Shown: positions 9,480-18,682, numbered from the stretch's first letter. The stretch: DNA of 64,000 nucleotides from an uncultured Arenicella sp. (GCA_937974565.1 CALJWL010000024.1:28123-92122); one strand, 5' to 3'. A program made the numbers and translations. Notes: generated from the letters alone by a model not told the origin.

Positions 9480-10427
9480 CTAACGTGCAGACAATTTGGT
9501 TTGGATAGCGTGCATCAAATCAAGAGCGATATTGGTGCCGTACTCCGCGTTAATTTCTTTAATGCACGTTGGGCTGGTCACGTTGATTTCAGTAAGGCGA
9601 TCGCCGATCACGTCTAAGCCCGCAAATAAAATGTTTCGCTTCACCAGTTCTGGGCCCACGGTTTCCGCTATTTTACGGTCAGTATCACTTAATGGTTGCG
9701 CCACGCCACGGCCTCCAGCCGCCAAGTTTCCGCGAGTTTCTCCTTTAGCCGGTAAGCGAGCTAACACATAGGGCACGGGCTCTCCATTGACCATTAATAT
9801 GCGCTTATCCCCAGCAACGATCTCTGGCATATAGCGTTGAGCCATCGCGTAAGTGGTTTCGTGATGGGTCAGTGTTTCGATAATGACACCGATATTGGCC
9901 GAACCGGTTTGCATACGAAAAATAGAAGCGCCTCCCATGCCATCAAGAGGCTTAACGATAATGTCCTGATGCTTCTCTAAAAATGCACGAAAATCAGCCG
10001 ATTTGCGAGTAATTATTGTGTCTGGACACACGTCAGGGAACCAAGCGCAATACGCTTTTTCGTTGCAATCTCTTAATGCTTTTGGCGAATTAACCACCAG
10101 TGCGCCCTGTTCTTCGGCAAGTTCAAGAATATACGTTGAATAGACAAATTCCATGTCAAAAGGAGGGTCTTTGCGCATCAAAATTGCATCCAGATCGCCT
10201 AACCTGATGCGTCTCGTTTCGCCTAAATCATACCAATGCTCTGAGTCTTGATAAGCCGTTAACCTGCGTGCGTCTCCTAAAGCAACTCCGTTGTCGATGG
10301 ACAAGTCATTCATCTCTAGATATTCGACCTCCCAATTCAACTGTTGGGCCTGCCAGATCATTTCAAAGGTGCTGTCTTTTTTAATATTAATGGACGAAAT
10401 AGGGTCCATCACCACGCCGATTTTCAT
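9480..10427 (-). CDS. gshB: Glutathione synthetase
   Basis: This 315-residue ATP-grasp enzyme joins gamma-glutamylcysteine to glycine. The N-terminal MKIGVVMDPI, the RKDPPFD loop, VVNSPKALRDCNEK, the ATP-grasp lysine stretch IVKPLDGMGGASIFR, EIVAGDKRI and the C-terminal ligand segment INVTSPTCIKEIN all follow the proteobacterial GshB family. The length is normal (E. coli 316). It heads the minus-strand run gshB-tonB-ruvX-pyrB-gmhA; 292 bp separate it from a divergent gene, and the promoters of both should lie there. Confidence 0.95.
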   Translation of the reverse strand: MKIGVVMDPISSINIKKDSTFEMIWQAQQLNWEVEYLEMNDLSIDNGVALGDARRLTAYQDSEHWYDLGETRRIRLGDLDAILMRKDPPFDMEFVYSTYILELAEEQGALVVNSPKALRDCNEKAYCAWFPDVCPDTIITRKSADFRAFLEKHQDIIVKPLDGMGGASIFRMQTGSANIGVIIETLTHHETTYAMAQRYMPEIVAGDKRILMVNGEPVPYVLARLPAKGETRGNLAAGGRGVAQPLSDTDRKIAETVGPELVKRNILFAGLDVIGDRLTEINVTSPTCIKEINAEYGTNIALDLMHAIQTKLSAR

Positions 10428-10719
10428 AATAATGATGTTGATGAATTGACAATTGATACCAAGAAAACACTTGGGCTACTCATCACTAATGGTAACCTGA
10501 TTTGCTCAGAAAGTAACCTTACCGCAGTAGTATATTTTTCTTGAAACAGGCGGTGGGCGTGATGAACAAATACGGCAATGCGATTAGGGTGTGTGAGACT
10601 GAAGAAAGTCAATTGCTGATTGCAGAGAATGCTATGCTGGATATGTAGGAGTTATGTTGTCATTAAGCAGAGCTTCACTGTTTTTTAGCTCAGTTTGAGC
10701 CTTTAACCCGTACCGAGTA

Positions 10720-11913
10720 ATGTTAAAAAAGATTTCTGTTGCTTGTCTAATGTTTGTTGTTTTATCGCCGACTACTAAATTCCCATTGGTGGCAAGCGTT
10801 GGTGGTTCAAGTCTTACCTTGTTTATGCCTGTTCAAGCCGCTCCTTCTGCACCTCAAAGGCGCTTTAAACCGGCGTTGAGTGGCAACGTGAGTCGGGCGC
10901 AAACGGAGCGCATTGTCAGCCGTTTAGCTGGGCAGCGCTTTGACAGCTTTTCTGACTTTGTGATTGAGGTGTATAAGGTTGGTGAATCGTTTCTCAGTAA
11001 TGAGCAAAAAAATGCCATTGCAAAATTTGTCGCCCACGGTTCTTTAACCGACACCGATCGAGAAATCATGTTTAGAGTACTGGGAATCTTCGCTCAGCTA
11101 AAGTATGGCGGGGAGAGCCTAAGACTGTTAAATGAGTTGTTAAAATCGCATAACGACCTTCAAGGGCCGCTAACGTTGCAGTTAAAGAAGCAAGCTGAGC
11201 GATTTGATATGCGTTTTCGTGCGGTCAATGAGTGGCTTTTTGAATTAAGGTTCTCCAAGCGTACCGCAGCAAAACGTTCAGAGGGCGGAAAACGAGTGTT
11301 ATTTTACATTCCCTTGAACTCTGATTTTACAGGTCATCAACAAAAGGAGGGCGCTCAGCCACTGAGCAAACTTAATGGCTTGCTATACGGGCAACACCTA
11401 CGAGCTGGAAATTCCGCTTTAGCGGTTGCGTTGCATGCCATGCGCGTTGTGCAAGAAGAGAATGTGAAGTTGCACAACGATGTTCGCATGCTTATTGGCG
11501 TTGGTGATGCGCCTGCGCAGGCTAATCTGGATTACTACTTGAAAACTTTTCCACGGGTGGATTATGTGATTCGCCTTGACGACGCGGCTAAGTTTTCCAG
11601 TGTTCCGTTGACGTCAGCGCAAGAGAAAAAGCCGAATTCGTTACACAGAACAACACGTAATGTCTACGCAGAAAACCTTGGCATTGATCGAAGCCGGGTT
11701 CCTAATTCACCGTTGGTAATGAACCCGTTGTTGGGCAACGGCTATGAGACGACGTTCCGTTTATCAGAGCCTGCACCGTTAGAGTCAGATACTCCCTCTG
11801 AGCCGCATTCGAAAATGTCTGATAAGCCGAAGCCGTTAGAAGAATTTCTGTTCAATATTCAAATGCTGACCGAACTCATAGCGCGCTTAGGTCAACAGAA
11901 TCGTTTTCAGTAA
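10720..11913 (+). CDS. Secreted protein of unknown function, resembles a degenerate M20 peptidase
   Basis: I do not recognise a named family. The 397-residue protein starts with a hydrophobic segment and an Ala-rich stretch (QAAPSAP), so it is probably exported. The middle part resembles M20/PepV-type metallopeptidases: RVLFYIPLNSDF sits where the family has a GHxDVVP motif, LNGLLYGQHLRAGNSALA where it has LYGRGxxDxKG, and VRMLIGVGDAPAQ where it has VRxIIGxDEE; VDYVIRLDDA follows. In each motif the metal-binding His, Asp or Glu seems to be replaced. The M20 link comes from motif spacing by eye and needs a profile search. The C-terminal 60 residues are polar and Pro/Ser rich. It stands divergent from gshB and converges on the DASS gene. 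Confidence 0.6.
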   Translation: MLKKISVACLMFVVLSPTTKFPLVASVGGSSLTLFMPVQAAPSAPQRRFKPALSGNVSRAQTERIVSRLAGQRFDSFSDFVIEVYKVGESFLSNEQKNAIAKFVAHGSLTDTDREIMFRVLGIFAQLKYGGESLRLLNELLKSHNDLQGPLTLQLKKQAERFDMRFRAVNEWLFELRFSKRTAAKRSEGGKRVLFYIPLNSDFTGHQQKEGAQPLSKLNGLLYGQHLRAGNSALAVALHAMRVVQEENVKLHNDVRMLIGVGDAPAQANLDYYLKTFPRVDYVIRLDDAAKFSSVPLTSAQEKKPNSLHRTTRNVYAENLGIDRSRVPNSPLVMNPLLGNGYETTFRLSEPAPLESDTPSEPHSKMSDKPKPLEEFLFNIQMLTELIARLGQQNRFQ

Positions 11914-11946
11914 AAGACGTTCCAACCTTGGGTGATAGACGCGTCG

Positions 11947-13338
11947 CTAAATAAGAACAAAGCACAGTCCCGCAATTAACACCGCAAAGATCAAATTCAA
12001 GGCCAAGCCTTCACGCATCATGTGCTGCACGCTAAACATGCCTGTTGAGTAAGCTATCGCATTGGGCGCTGTAGCCACTGGAAGCATGAAGGCGCAAGAG
12101 GCCGAAATAGTAGCAGGGATCATTAATAACTCTATTGGCAGCCCAGTGCTGGTGGCCGCGGCAGCCAATATGGGCAATACCAGAGTCGTGGTGGCTAAAT
12201 TAGAGTTCAATTCGGTAAAAAACGTGATGGACAGGCAAATCAACACCACCACCAACAGCGCCGGCATGTTCGTAATGCCTTGGCTGAACGCTTGACCAAT
12301 TATTTCGGCAAGGCCGCTTTCAAAAAAGGCCTTAGCAATGGTGATGCCGGCGCTGAACAGCAATAAAATACCCCATGGGATTTGGGTGGCGGTATCCCAA
12401 TCCAATAGCCCATCGCCTTTCTCTGAACGCACAGCAAACATGAAAAAGGCCCCCAACATGGCAACGGTAGCATCACCAATACCGCTGATACCCAGAGTTT
12501 CAGACCACCCCCCGAATGGTTGGCTGCGGAACACCCACAAAAAAATAACCACTGAAAATACAATTACCACGCGCCGTTCATCAACGCTCCAGTTGGGCAG
12601 TCTTGGAAGCTCTATATTGCATTTTCCAGACACATTGCGGGTGAGCCAAAGCCAAGCAATGGGCAGTAAAAAAAACACAATAGGGCCGCCGGTCATCATC
12701 CAGCTTAAAAAACCAAATTCCTTCCCAGAGGCTTCTTCATAGATGCCAGCAAAAATCACATTAGGCGGAGTGCCAATCAAGGTGGCGATGCCGCCTATTG
12801 AACACGCGTAAGCCACCGCCAACACCAGCGGTGTGTTTAAATTGGTATTGTCGACTTGCTTCAGGCAGGCTAAGACAATGGGCATCAGCATTAAACAGGT
12901 TGCGGTATTACTGATCCACATTGAAAGCATGGCGCCGGCCAGCATAAAGGCTAACACCAAACGTCGTTGGCTGTTCGGCCCGACGGCGCGCAGAATCAGA
13001 ATGGCAAAGCGTTTGTGGGCACCGCTGCGTTCCAGTGCTTTAGCCATTAAGAAGCCACCCAACATCAGCAGTATTATGTGCGAACCCATTCCCAAGGCGG
13101 CGGTTTTATGGTCGATGACACCGAATAAGGGAAATAGCGCAAAAGGGATAAGTGAGGTGGCGGGAATAGGTAAGGCTTCGGTTGCCCAATACCAAGCGGT
13201 TAAAAAGGTGATTGCGGCTGTTGCGCTGGCACTGAACCCCAAGTTGAGATGGTGGCAGAAGGAAAACAATATGAACGCCAATATTGGCCCAAGTAACAAG
13301 GGGCTCAACAGTGCGCGTGTATTAGATGATAATTTCAT
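11947..13338 (-). CDS. DASS-family (SLC13) anion symporter
   Basis: This 463-residue membrane protein has about eleven to twelve hydrophobic segments. It belongs to the divalent anion:Na+ symporter family (dicarboxylates, sulfate or citrate). The first SNT-type motif is in ISNTATCLMLMPI near residue 145 and the second in TELNSNLATTTLVLP near 380. TALPIP in WYWATEALPIPATSLIPF is also family-typical. The substrate cannot be read from sequence; a C4-dicarboxylate is the commonest case in marine bacteria. It is a single gene converging with the M20-like gene and divergent from a small lipoprotein gene. Confidence 0.88.
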   Translation of the reverse strand: MKLSSNTRALLSPLLLGPILAFILFSFCHHLNLGFSASATAAITFLTAWYWATEALPIPATSLIPFALFPLFGVIDHKTAALGMGSHIILLMLGGFLMAKALERSGAHKRFAILILRAVGPNSQRRLVLAFMLAGAMLSMWISNTATCLMLMPIVLACLKQVDNTNLNTPLVLAVAYACSIGGIATLIGTPPNVIFAGIYEEASGKEFGFLSWMMTGGPIVFFLLPIAWLWLTRNVSGKCNIELPRLPNWSVDERRVVIVFSVVIFLWVFRSQPFGGWSETLGISGIGDATVAMLGAFFMFAVRSEKGDGLLDWDTATQIPWGILLLFSAGITIAKAFFESGLAEIIGQAFSQGITNMPALLVVVLICLSITFFTELNSNLATTTLVLPILAAAATSTGLPIELLMIPATISASCAFMLPVATAPNAIAYSTGMFSVQHMMREGLALNLIFAVLIAGLCFVLI

Positions 13339-13435
13339 TAGTGTTAGCAGGCCTTAGCGTAAACGGTGCGATTTTTTGTTATGATAATGATCGACTGCCA
13401 ATGAGTTTGACCCATTCTAGGTTACTAAGATAATA

Positions 13436-13720
13436 ATGAAAACACAGATTCTAAATAGACACAGCCACTCAAGAAGCTTACGCATTGTTACAAATACGTT
13501 GATAATGATCTTTTGCGCTACCTTGGTGGCCTGTGGTGGTAATAAAAAAGCCCCTGCCGACCCCGAGACAGGTGAGCCAATAGCCGATATTACTCGTCCT
13601 CCGCAAACCATCGTTGGTCGCAAGGAAGTGCAAGAGCGTAACCCCGAAGAGACCATCTCATTTGATGAATGGCGTAAACGCAGGCTTGAAGAGCAAAGAC
13701 AACAGCAAGCATCGGAATAA
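13436..13720 (+). CDS. Small lipoprotein of unknown function
   Basis: The 94-residue product has a basic N-terminus, a hydrophobic helix and a lipobox (LVAC) with Cys near residue 33 followed by GGNKK, so it is a lipoprotein. The mature part is about 60 residues, Pro and Glu/Arg rich, and ends in a charged helix (WRKRRLEEQRQQQ) that may be a short coiled coil. I do not recognise a family. An ATG with upstream AAGATAATA lies 97 bp from the divergent DASS gene. It is followed by a 247-bp gap before the porin gene. Confidence 0.7.
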   Translation: MKTQILNRHSHSRSLRIVTNTLIMIFCATLVACGGNKKAPADPETGEPIADITRPPQTIVGRKEVQERNPEETISFDEWRKRRLEEQRQQQASE

Positions 13721-13967
13721 ACCACGTAGCGTAATAATCTAATATCAGCGGCAAAAGGATTCACAGACGATAGCCTAATGTTCAGGTTATCGTTCATTGC
13801 TGCGCTAAACTTCAATTTTACATCGTCCCACAAACCTCTTTTATTGTAATAAAGCTGTAATCAAGGCTGGTCAGAATACGCTCGTCCGAAGAACTAGGGC
13901 ATCGAACCAGCCGTACTAAATTAGTTAAATAGTATCGGCCTCCCGAATAAAACGAGGTTAGAGTTAA

Positions 13968-14990
13968 ATGAAAGTTAAATTGATTGCAGCGTTGATTGCT
14001 GCTTCAGCCATTACCGCTGCCCCTGCTACAAATGCACAAGTAAAAGTATCCACCAAAGGCGGCTTAAAAGTATCAAGTGGCGATTATAAATTTGAATTCG
14101 GTGGTCGTATTATGTATGACTACAATCGATCTGAAGAGAACGGGGTTGTCGATGAAGACGATTTCAATCTTCGCCGTGGTCGTGTTTTTGCCCGAGGCAA
14201 TATTGCGAAAAATTGGAAGTTTAAAACGCAATTCAACACCAATGGTGATGGCGTAGAAGATTTGTATCTTCGTTACACAGGCTTTGGTAAAGGTGCTGAA
14301 GTTACTATTGGTAACCAAAAAATGCCATTTGGCTTGGAAGAGTTGACGTCGTCAAAAGACATCAGTGTCTTAGAGCGTTCTGCGATTACTGAGCGATACG
14401 CTGTTGGCCGCGCAGAAGGCGTTCAATTGCACGGAAAAGCGGGCGGTAACTCAACGTACGCCATTGGTGTGTTCACCGACGACGAAAAAGACGCTGAATT
14501 TGGTTTTGCTGCTCGTTACACAACGGCTTTTGTGAGTGACAATAGTCTTGTTCACTTAGGCATTGCTTACAAAGACATCAATGACGATTCAGCCATCGGT
14601 TTCGAGGGTGCTTTTGCTTCTGGGCCTTTCCATGTTCAAGCTGAGTACGTCGACGGTGAAGACAGATCAAGTGATGATTTGAGTGGTTATTACTTGCAAG
14701 CCGGGTATATTTTAACTGGCGAGACACGGCCTTACAAAGGCGGCAAATTCAAGCGCGTTAATCCAGAAAGTAAAGGTGGTGCATGGGAATTAGTGGCGCG
14801 TTATGAAGACGGTGATGGCAATCACAGTGATATTGAGTTAGGGCGTGACGATGCTTCTGCCTTTACTTTGGGCGTAAACTGGTATGCGCATAAAAATGTT
14901 CGCTTTGGTGTTAATTATACCGATGGCGAAAGCAATACATCGAACGACGATGGCAATGAGTTTCGCGTGCGGTTCCAACTTACTTTCTAA
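13968..14990 (+). CDS. Outer-membrane porin, OprO/OprP-like
   Basis: The 340-residue protein has a clear signal peptide (cleavage after ATNAQ, about residue 24) and alternating beta-strand patterns through to a C-terminal strand ending in Phe (RVRFQLTF), as outer-membrane barrels do. FEFGGRIMYDYNR, FNLRRGRVFARG, VTIGNQKMPFGLEEL and GVNWYAHKNVRFGVNYT are typical of the phosphate-selective porin O/P family. The acidic composition would favour cations, so phosphate specificity should not be assumed. A CGAGG ribosome-binding site precedes the ATG and a terminator follows. It is a monocistronic gene. Confidence 0.88.
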   Translation: MKVKLIAALIAASAITAAPATNAQVKVSTKGGLKVSSGDYKFEFGGRIMYDYNRSEENGVVDEDDFNLRRGRVFARGNIAKNWKFKTQFNTNGDGVEDLYLRYTGFGKGAEVTIGNQKMPFGLEELTSSKDISVLERSAITERYAVGRAEGVQLHGKAGGNSTYAIGVFTDDEKDAEFGFAARYTTAFVSDNSLVHLGIAYKDINDDSAIGFEGAFASGPFHVQAEYVDGEDRSSDDLSGYYLQAGYILTGETRPYKGGKFKRVNPESKGGAWELVARYEDGDGNHSDIELGRDDASAFTLGVNWYAHKNVRFGVNYTDGESNTSNDDGNEFRVRFQLTF

Positions 14991-15013
14991 GTTAAGCGAA
15001 ATTAGCTATTACC

Positions 15014-15048
15014 AAAAAGGCCTTGTGTGAAAACACGAGGCTTTTTTA
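15014..15048 (+). terminator. Rho-independent terminator of the porin gene
   Basis: GCCTTGTGT and ACACGAGGC pair around a GAAA tetraloop, with flanking A and T tracts (T6 downstream). It lies 24 bp after the porin stop codon. Confidence 0.85.
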
Positions 15049-15085
15049 TTTTGGCGGCTTGCGTTGTTGTTGTTACACTCAATGA

Positions 15086-15943
15086 ATGAAAAAAACATTC
15101 ATCACAGTGCGCGGTTTACGAACCCACATTCAAGAGTGGGGCGACCCGTCTAACCCAACGCTAATCATGTTGCATGGCTGGATGGATTGCGGAGCCAGTT
15201 ATAAATACATGGCACCGTATTTGGCGACGGATTTTCACTTGGTGGCACCAGATCTCAGGGGGTTTGGTGACACTGAGCATGCGCCTGGGTATTGGTTTCC
15301 AGACTATTATGCCGACTTGGATGTTATTTTAGATCACTACGCAAAGGGCCAACCCGCAAATTTAGTCGGTCACAGCATGGGCGGTAATATTGTCGCTATG
15401 TATGCTGGTATTCAGCCGCACCGCGTGAACAGAGTGCTGATACTGGAAGCACTTGGCATGATGCCAACGGCCCCCAAAGACACGCCAGGTCGATACCGTC
15501 GATGGATGCGCGAAATCTTGAGTGGCGAGCCTTCTAAGGTTTATCCAAATGTGGACATTCTTAAAATATCGATTCGCAAGGGCAACCCCAGTTTGTCTGA
15601 TGAGATAGTGGAAGAGTTGGTCCAGCTTTGGGCTAAGCCGTATGGCGTTAACGGAGAAATGCAGTTAAAGCACGATCACAAACATCGTTACGCTAACCCA
15701 TTTCGATATAACCACGAAGATGTCTGTGAGGTTTGGAGCCAAGTAACGGCACGCGTAGGCTTGGTGATGGCCGACCAATCTTGGGTGTATCAACGCCTTG
15801 CTGATTCGGGTCGAATTCAACAAGCCCAAAGTCTACTTAATATTGCTGAAGACGATTACTCATTAGTCATGGATTCAAATCACATGTTGCACCTTGAGCA
15901 GCCAGAGCAAACGGCTGAACGAATTCAAACGTTCTTTGGCTAA
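15086..15943 (+). CDS. Alpha/beta hydrolase
   Basis: The 285-residue protein has the alpha/beta hydrolase fold: an oxyanion-hole LHGWMDCG near residue 30, DLRGFGDTE near 65, the nucleophile elbow VGHSMGGN with Ser near 97, and the catalytic His in SNHMLHLEQPE near 268. The acid is likely the Asp in the GLVMADQS strand near 233. The second half has a lid region rich in charged residues. There is no signal peptide. The substrate is unknown; a broad esterase, lipase or thioesterase role is possible. It sits after the porin terminator and converges with the BepA-like gene. Confidence 0.85.
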   Translation: MKKTFITVRGLRTHIQEWGDPSNPTLIMLHGWMDCGASYKYMAPYLATDFHLVAPDLRGFGDTEHAPGYWFPDYYADLDVILDHYAKGQPANLVGHSMGGNIVAMYAGIQPHRVNRVLILEALGMMPTAPKDTPGRYRRWMREILSGEPSKVYPNVDILKISIRKGNPSLSDEIVEELVQLWAKPYGVNGEMQLKHDHKHRYANPFRYNHEDVCEVWSQVTARVGLVMADQSWVYQRLADSGRIQQAQSLLNIAEDDYSLVMDSNHMLHLEQPEQTAERIQTFFG

Positions 15944-16016
15944 AGCGCTAAAGCTTTTGAGTAAATTTACTAAGACAAAATTCAGTTTAATCAGGGGGTT
16001 AGAAGTTACTCTTTGC

Positions 16017-17528
16017 TTATAACTTCCTTATCTCTCTAATCTCTTGCTCCACGGTCTCTATTCTGGCGGCTAAACGCTCGCGTTCGTATTCGGTTTTGGT
16101 CAAAATAAAGGCACGTTTAAACTGCTCAATGGCAAATTCGTAGTTTCCACGCATGTAGTGATATTGTCCGCGCTCTATATATGAGCCGCGTGTATCCCCT
16201 TGTGCCGCATAGGCCCTTGAGAGTAAGAAGTGCAGGTACGGCTCGTTCTGATTGTTGGATAATGCAGAGCGAATGATAGGGATGGCTTGATCGGTCCTAT
16301 TGGTCAACACCAGTGCATTTGCGTAATACACATCCACCATGCGATTGCCGTTAGCATTTTCTTCTGTATACGCTTTTTCTAGCAGGTTCAAACCGTCATC
16401 AATATTACCTGCTTCTAATTCGTTGTCAGCGTGCGACATAATCACGGTTAGGTGTGTTGGGTGGTCTTCAAGCAACGCCTTGAATGCTTTTCTAGCTTTT
16501 TTAAATTCCCCATTCTTTGATAAAGACAGCGCATAACCGTAGCGCACAGGCAGGCTGTTATCGCCTTCGTCAAGGCGTTGTTTGAATAGGTCGCGAGTCA
16601 GTGAGGGTTTCTTAGAGTAGGCCGCTTGAGCTTTTGCTTGCATCAATAAAAATTCACGTTCATCTTGTGGTGGACCTTCAGGGTAAGCCCTAACGCGTTC
16701 TGATGATTCGGTGATGCGTCGAATGGTTAGTGGGTGAGATCGTAAAAATTCAGGAGCCCTTGATTCGTTTATCCGGTTCTCATCCAGTAGGCGTTTAAAA
16801 AAGACTGGCATCGCTTTAGGGTCAAAGCCCGCACGGCTTAGAAGTCTGATGCCCAGTGAATCTGCTTCGGCCTCGAAATCTCGAGAGTAACTTAATTGGC
16901 GGTCTAAAATACTGGCTTGTGATACACCCAAGGCGGCTTGCGCTGCGTCAGCCCCACCGGCGGCGGCGGCGGCCAGTAGTGCCCCTAATGCTATCCAACT
17001 GTCGTATTTGGAATTTTCTAAACGGCGTGAAATGTGCGATTGAGTTACATGAGATATCTCGTGTGCCACCACTGATGCCAGTTCGCTTTCACTCTCAGCC
17101 TTGGTTAAAATAGCGGTGTGCATGGCAATGTAACCGCCGGGCACAGCGAACGCGTTAATCACGTCGTTATCGATTAAGTAAAAATGATACTCCTTACCCG
17201 CATCAGGGCTGACTTCCAGCAAACGGTTGCCAAGCCGATTAATGTAATCCACCAGTTCAGGGTCTGATACGTACGGGGTGCGGTAACGAGACTGGCGAAT
17301 AAACGACCTTCCCAACAGCTTGGCCTTTTCTTCGGATAAAAAAGTGGCGGCTTGAGAGCCAAGGTCAGGCAGTTGATCATAATGATCTTGTGGAAACGAG
17401 TTTTGTTGCGCATAACCGCCCACGCCAAATACGAATATTAAAGCCGCAACGCTAAATTTGATTAACGTGCGCTGAAAAAAAGGTGGCAAAGTCGAAACTG
17501 GCGTTGTCGTTTTAGTCGTTCTAACCAT
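16017..17528 (-). CDS. bepA: Periplasmic M48 metalloprotease with TPR repeats, BepA-like
   Basis: The 503-residue protein has an N-terminal hydrophobic export segment near residues 25-40, an M48 protease domain with the zinc motif HEISH near residue 155 and the third ligand Glu in SRDFEAEADSLG, and a C-terminal half of TPR-like helices. This matches BepA (YfgC), which degrades or helps assemble the outer-membrane LPS transporter LptD and BAM substrates. Residues LLSRAGFDPKAMPVFF and RSHPLTIRRI are typical of the family. It is longer than E. coli BepA (487). It is divergent from the tus cluster, with 174 bp between. Confidence 0.9.
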   Translation of the reverse strand: MVRTTKTTTPVSTLPPFFQRTLIKFSVAALIFVFGVGGYAQQNSFPQDHYDQLPDLGSQAATFLSEEKAKLLGRSFIRQSRYRTPYVSDPELVDYINRLGNRLLEVSPDAGKEYHFYLIDNDVINAFAVPGGYIAMHTAILTKAESESELASVVAHEISHVTQSHISRRLENSKYDSWIALGALLAAAAAGGADAAQAALGVSQASILDRQLSYSRDFEAEADSLGIRLLSRAGFDPKAMPVFFKRLLDENRINESRAPEFLRSHPLTIRRITESSERVRAYPEGPPQDEREFLLMQAKAQAAYSKKPSLTRDLFKQRLDEGDNSLPVRYGYALSLSKNGEFKKARKAFKALLEDHPTHLTVIMSHADNELEAGNIDDGLNLLEKAYTEENANGNRMVDVYYANALVLTNRTDQAIPIIRSALSNNQNEPYLHFLLSRAYAAQGDTRGSYIERGQYHYMRGNYEFAIEQFKRAFILTKTEYERERLAARIETVEQEIREIRKL

Positions 17529-17629
17529 AAATTTTTTGCTTCGAATAATTTCCGATTATTTTTATTGAATCTTTTACAGGCGGCTTGAGATAAGTTTGTT
17601 AAAATTCAGACCCAATAAGTATTGAAATT

Positions 17630-17651
17630 ATCCCACCTGAGTGGGATTTTT
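17630..17651 (+). terminator. Terminator-like hairpin in the leader of the tus cluster
   Basis: ATCCCAC and GTGGGAT pair around CTGA and run into five T residues on the plus strand. It lies 52 bp before the tusA start codon and no plus-strand gene precedes it, because bepA is divergent. It may be an attenuator in the tusA leader, or the end of a very short transcript. On the minus strand no T tract follows. Confidence 0.55.
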
Positions 17652-17702
17652 CTCTAAACACATTAATACTACACTAAGCTCGGTGCAAACTGGATTAAAA
17701 GC

Positions 17703-17966
17703 ATGTCAGATCAAATTGTCATAGCGCAACAGGTGGACGCTCGTGGCACTCGCTGCCCAGTGCCTTTGCTGCGCGCAAAACAAGCCTTGAAAACCATTGC
17801 AGTGGGCGACTATTTAGAAGTGTTAGCAACGGACCCCAGCGCCAAAGCCGACTTTGATGCCATGCTGCGTCATTTGCCACACGGCTTGGTTGAGTATCAG
17901 CAAGGTCATGAAACGCCAGGTGTTGATCGTTTTGTTATTTTAAAAGGCGATGACCATGATCAGTGA
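17703..17966 (+). CDS. tusA: Sulfur carrier protein TusA
   Basis: This 87-residue protein takes persulfide sulfur from the cysteine desulfurase IscS and passes it to TusBCD for 2-thiolation of tRNA wobble uridine. The CPxP motif (RCPVPLLRAKQAL) carries the sulfur-binding Cys at about residue 19. LATDPSAKADF and the C-terminal FVILKG strand are family-typical. In E. coli tusA lies far from tusBCD; here it heads the cluster, which puts the whole relay except IscS and MnmA in one place. The leader contains a terminator-like hairpin. Confidence 0.92.
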   Translation: MSDQIVIAQQVDARGTRCPVPLLRAKQALKTIAVGDYLEVLATDPSAKADFDAMLRHLPHGLVEYQQGHETPGVDRFVILKGDDHDQ

Positions 17967-18017
17967 GCGAGCGAGCCTTTTTCAAAAATACCGTGTCATT
18001 TGAGGTTTACCTTAGCC

Positions 18018-18293
18018 ATGCAATGTTATGTTTATAAGGGTGATCGTAAAGACGATCACTATATTTATCTTGCTGAAGAACTGAACGTGAATGAACCAGA
18101 TAAAAGCCTGCCTGCGGCGATTACCAAATTGCTAGGAGGCTTGACCTTTGTGTTGGATTTTGAATTAACGCATGAACGAAAACTGCCGCAAGCGGATGCG
18201 CATCAAGTGCTTGCTGACATTGAATCGCAGGGCTTTTATTTGCAAATGCCCAAAAAAGACTTACGCGCCGAAGAAGATCGGATATTCAGCTAA
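18018..18293 (+). CDS. ycgL: YcgL family protein
   Basis: This 91-residue protein matches the YcgL family of small gammaproteobacterial proteins of unknown function: MQCYVYKGDRKDDHYIYL at the start, PAAITKLLGGLTFVLDFEL in the middle, and GFYLQMPKKD at the end. The ATG at 18018 agrees with the family N-terminus; a TTG at 18000 in the same frame would add six residues. Its stop overlaps the tusD start as TAATG, so the two are probably translationally coupled. Being placed between tusA and tusD suggests a link to the sulfur relay, but that is only inference. Confidence 0.85.
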   Translation: MQCYVYKGDRKDDHYIYLAEELNVNEPDKSLPAAITKLLGGLTFVLDFELTHERKLPQADAHQVLADIESQGFYLQMPKKDLRAEEDRIFS

Positions 18294-18682
18294 TGGACAT
18301 CAATTTGATTGTAAATGGGGCGGCTTATAGTCGTCAATCGGCCTACACCGCACTCAAGTTTGCTGAGCAGGCGTGCGATCAAGGTCACAGTATTAGCCAA
18401 GTTTTCTTTTATCGCGACGGCGTGTCTCAAGGCAATTTTTTGGCCATGACACTGGCGGACGAATTTAATGCCGTTGAAGCTTGGGTGGCCTTTGCTCGTG
18501 ACCATGATGTTAAGTTAGTGGTGTGTGTTTCCGCAGCAGAGAGACGAGGTATCATCAACCAACAACAACAGGCAGAGTTTGGCAAACCGAGCGCCAATCT
18601 GCATCCTGCCTTTGCTGTTGAAGGTTTGGGTGCGATGCATGACGCCAGCCTGAGCGCGAATCGAACGGTTACCTTTCGATGA
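18293..18682 (+). CDS. tusD: Sulfurtransferase complex subunit TusD
   Basis: This 129-residue DsrE-family protein is the subunit of TusBCD that accepts persulfide from TusA. VNGAAYSRQSAYTALKFA and VFFYRDGVSQGN match the family, and the active Cys is present in LVVCVSAAERRG, aligned with Cys78 of E. coli TusD. The C-terminal GLGAMHDASLSANRTVTF is also conserved. It overlaps ycgL by one base and tusC by four (ATGA). Confidence 0.93.
   Translation: MDINLIVNGAAYSRQSAYTALKFAEQACDQGHSISQVFFYRDGVSQGNFLAMTLADEFNAVEAWVAFARDHDVKLVVCVSAAERRGIINQQQQAEFGKPSANLHPAFAVEGLGAMHDASLSANRTVTFR

Noticed and set aside
12338..13357. Plus-strand open frames of 134 and 174 codons opposite the DASS transporter
   Set aside because: Antisense shadows of a clear membrane transporter; no ribosome-binding site or recognisable domain.
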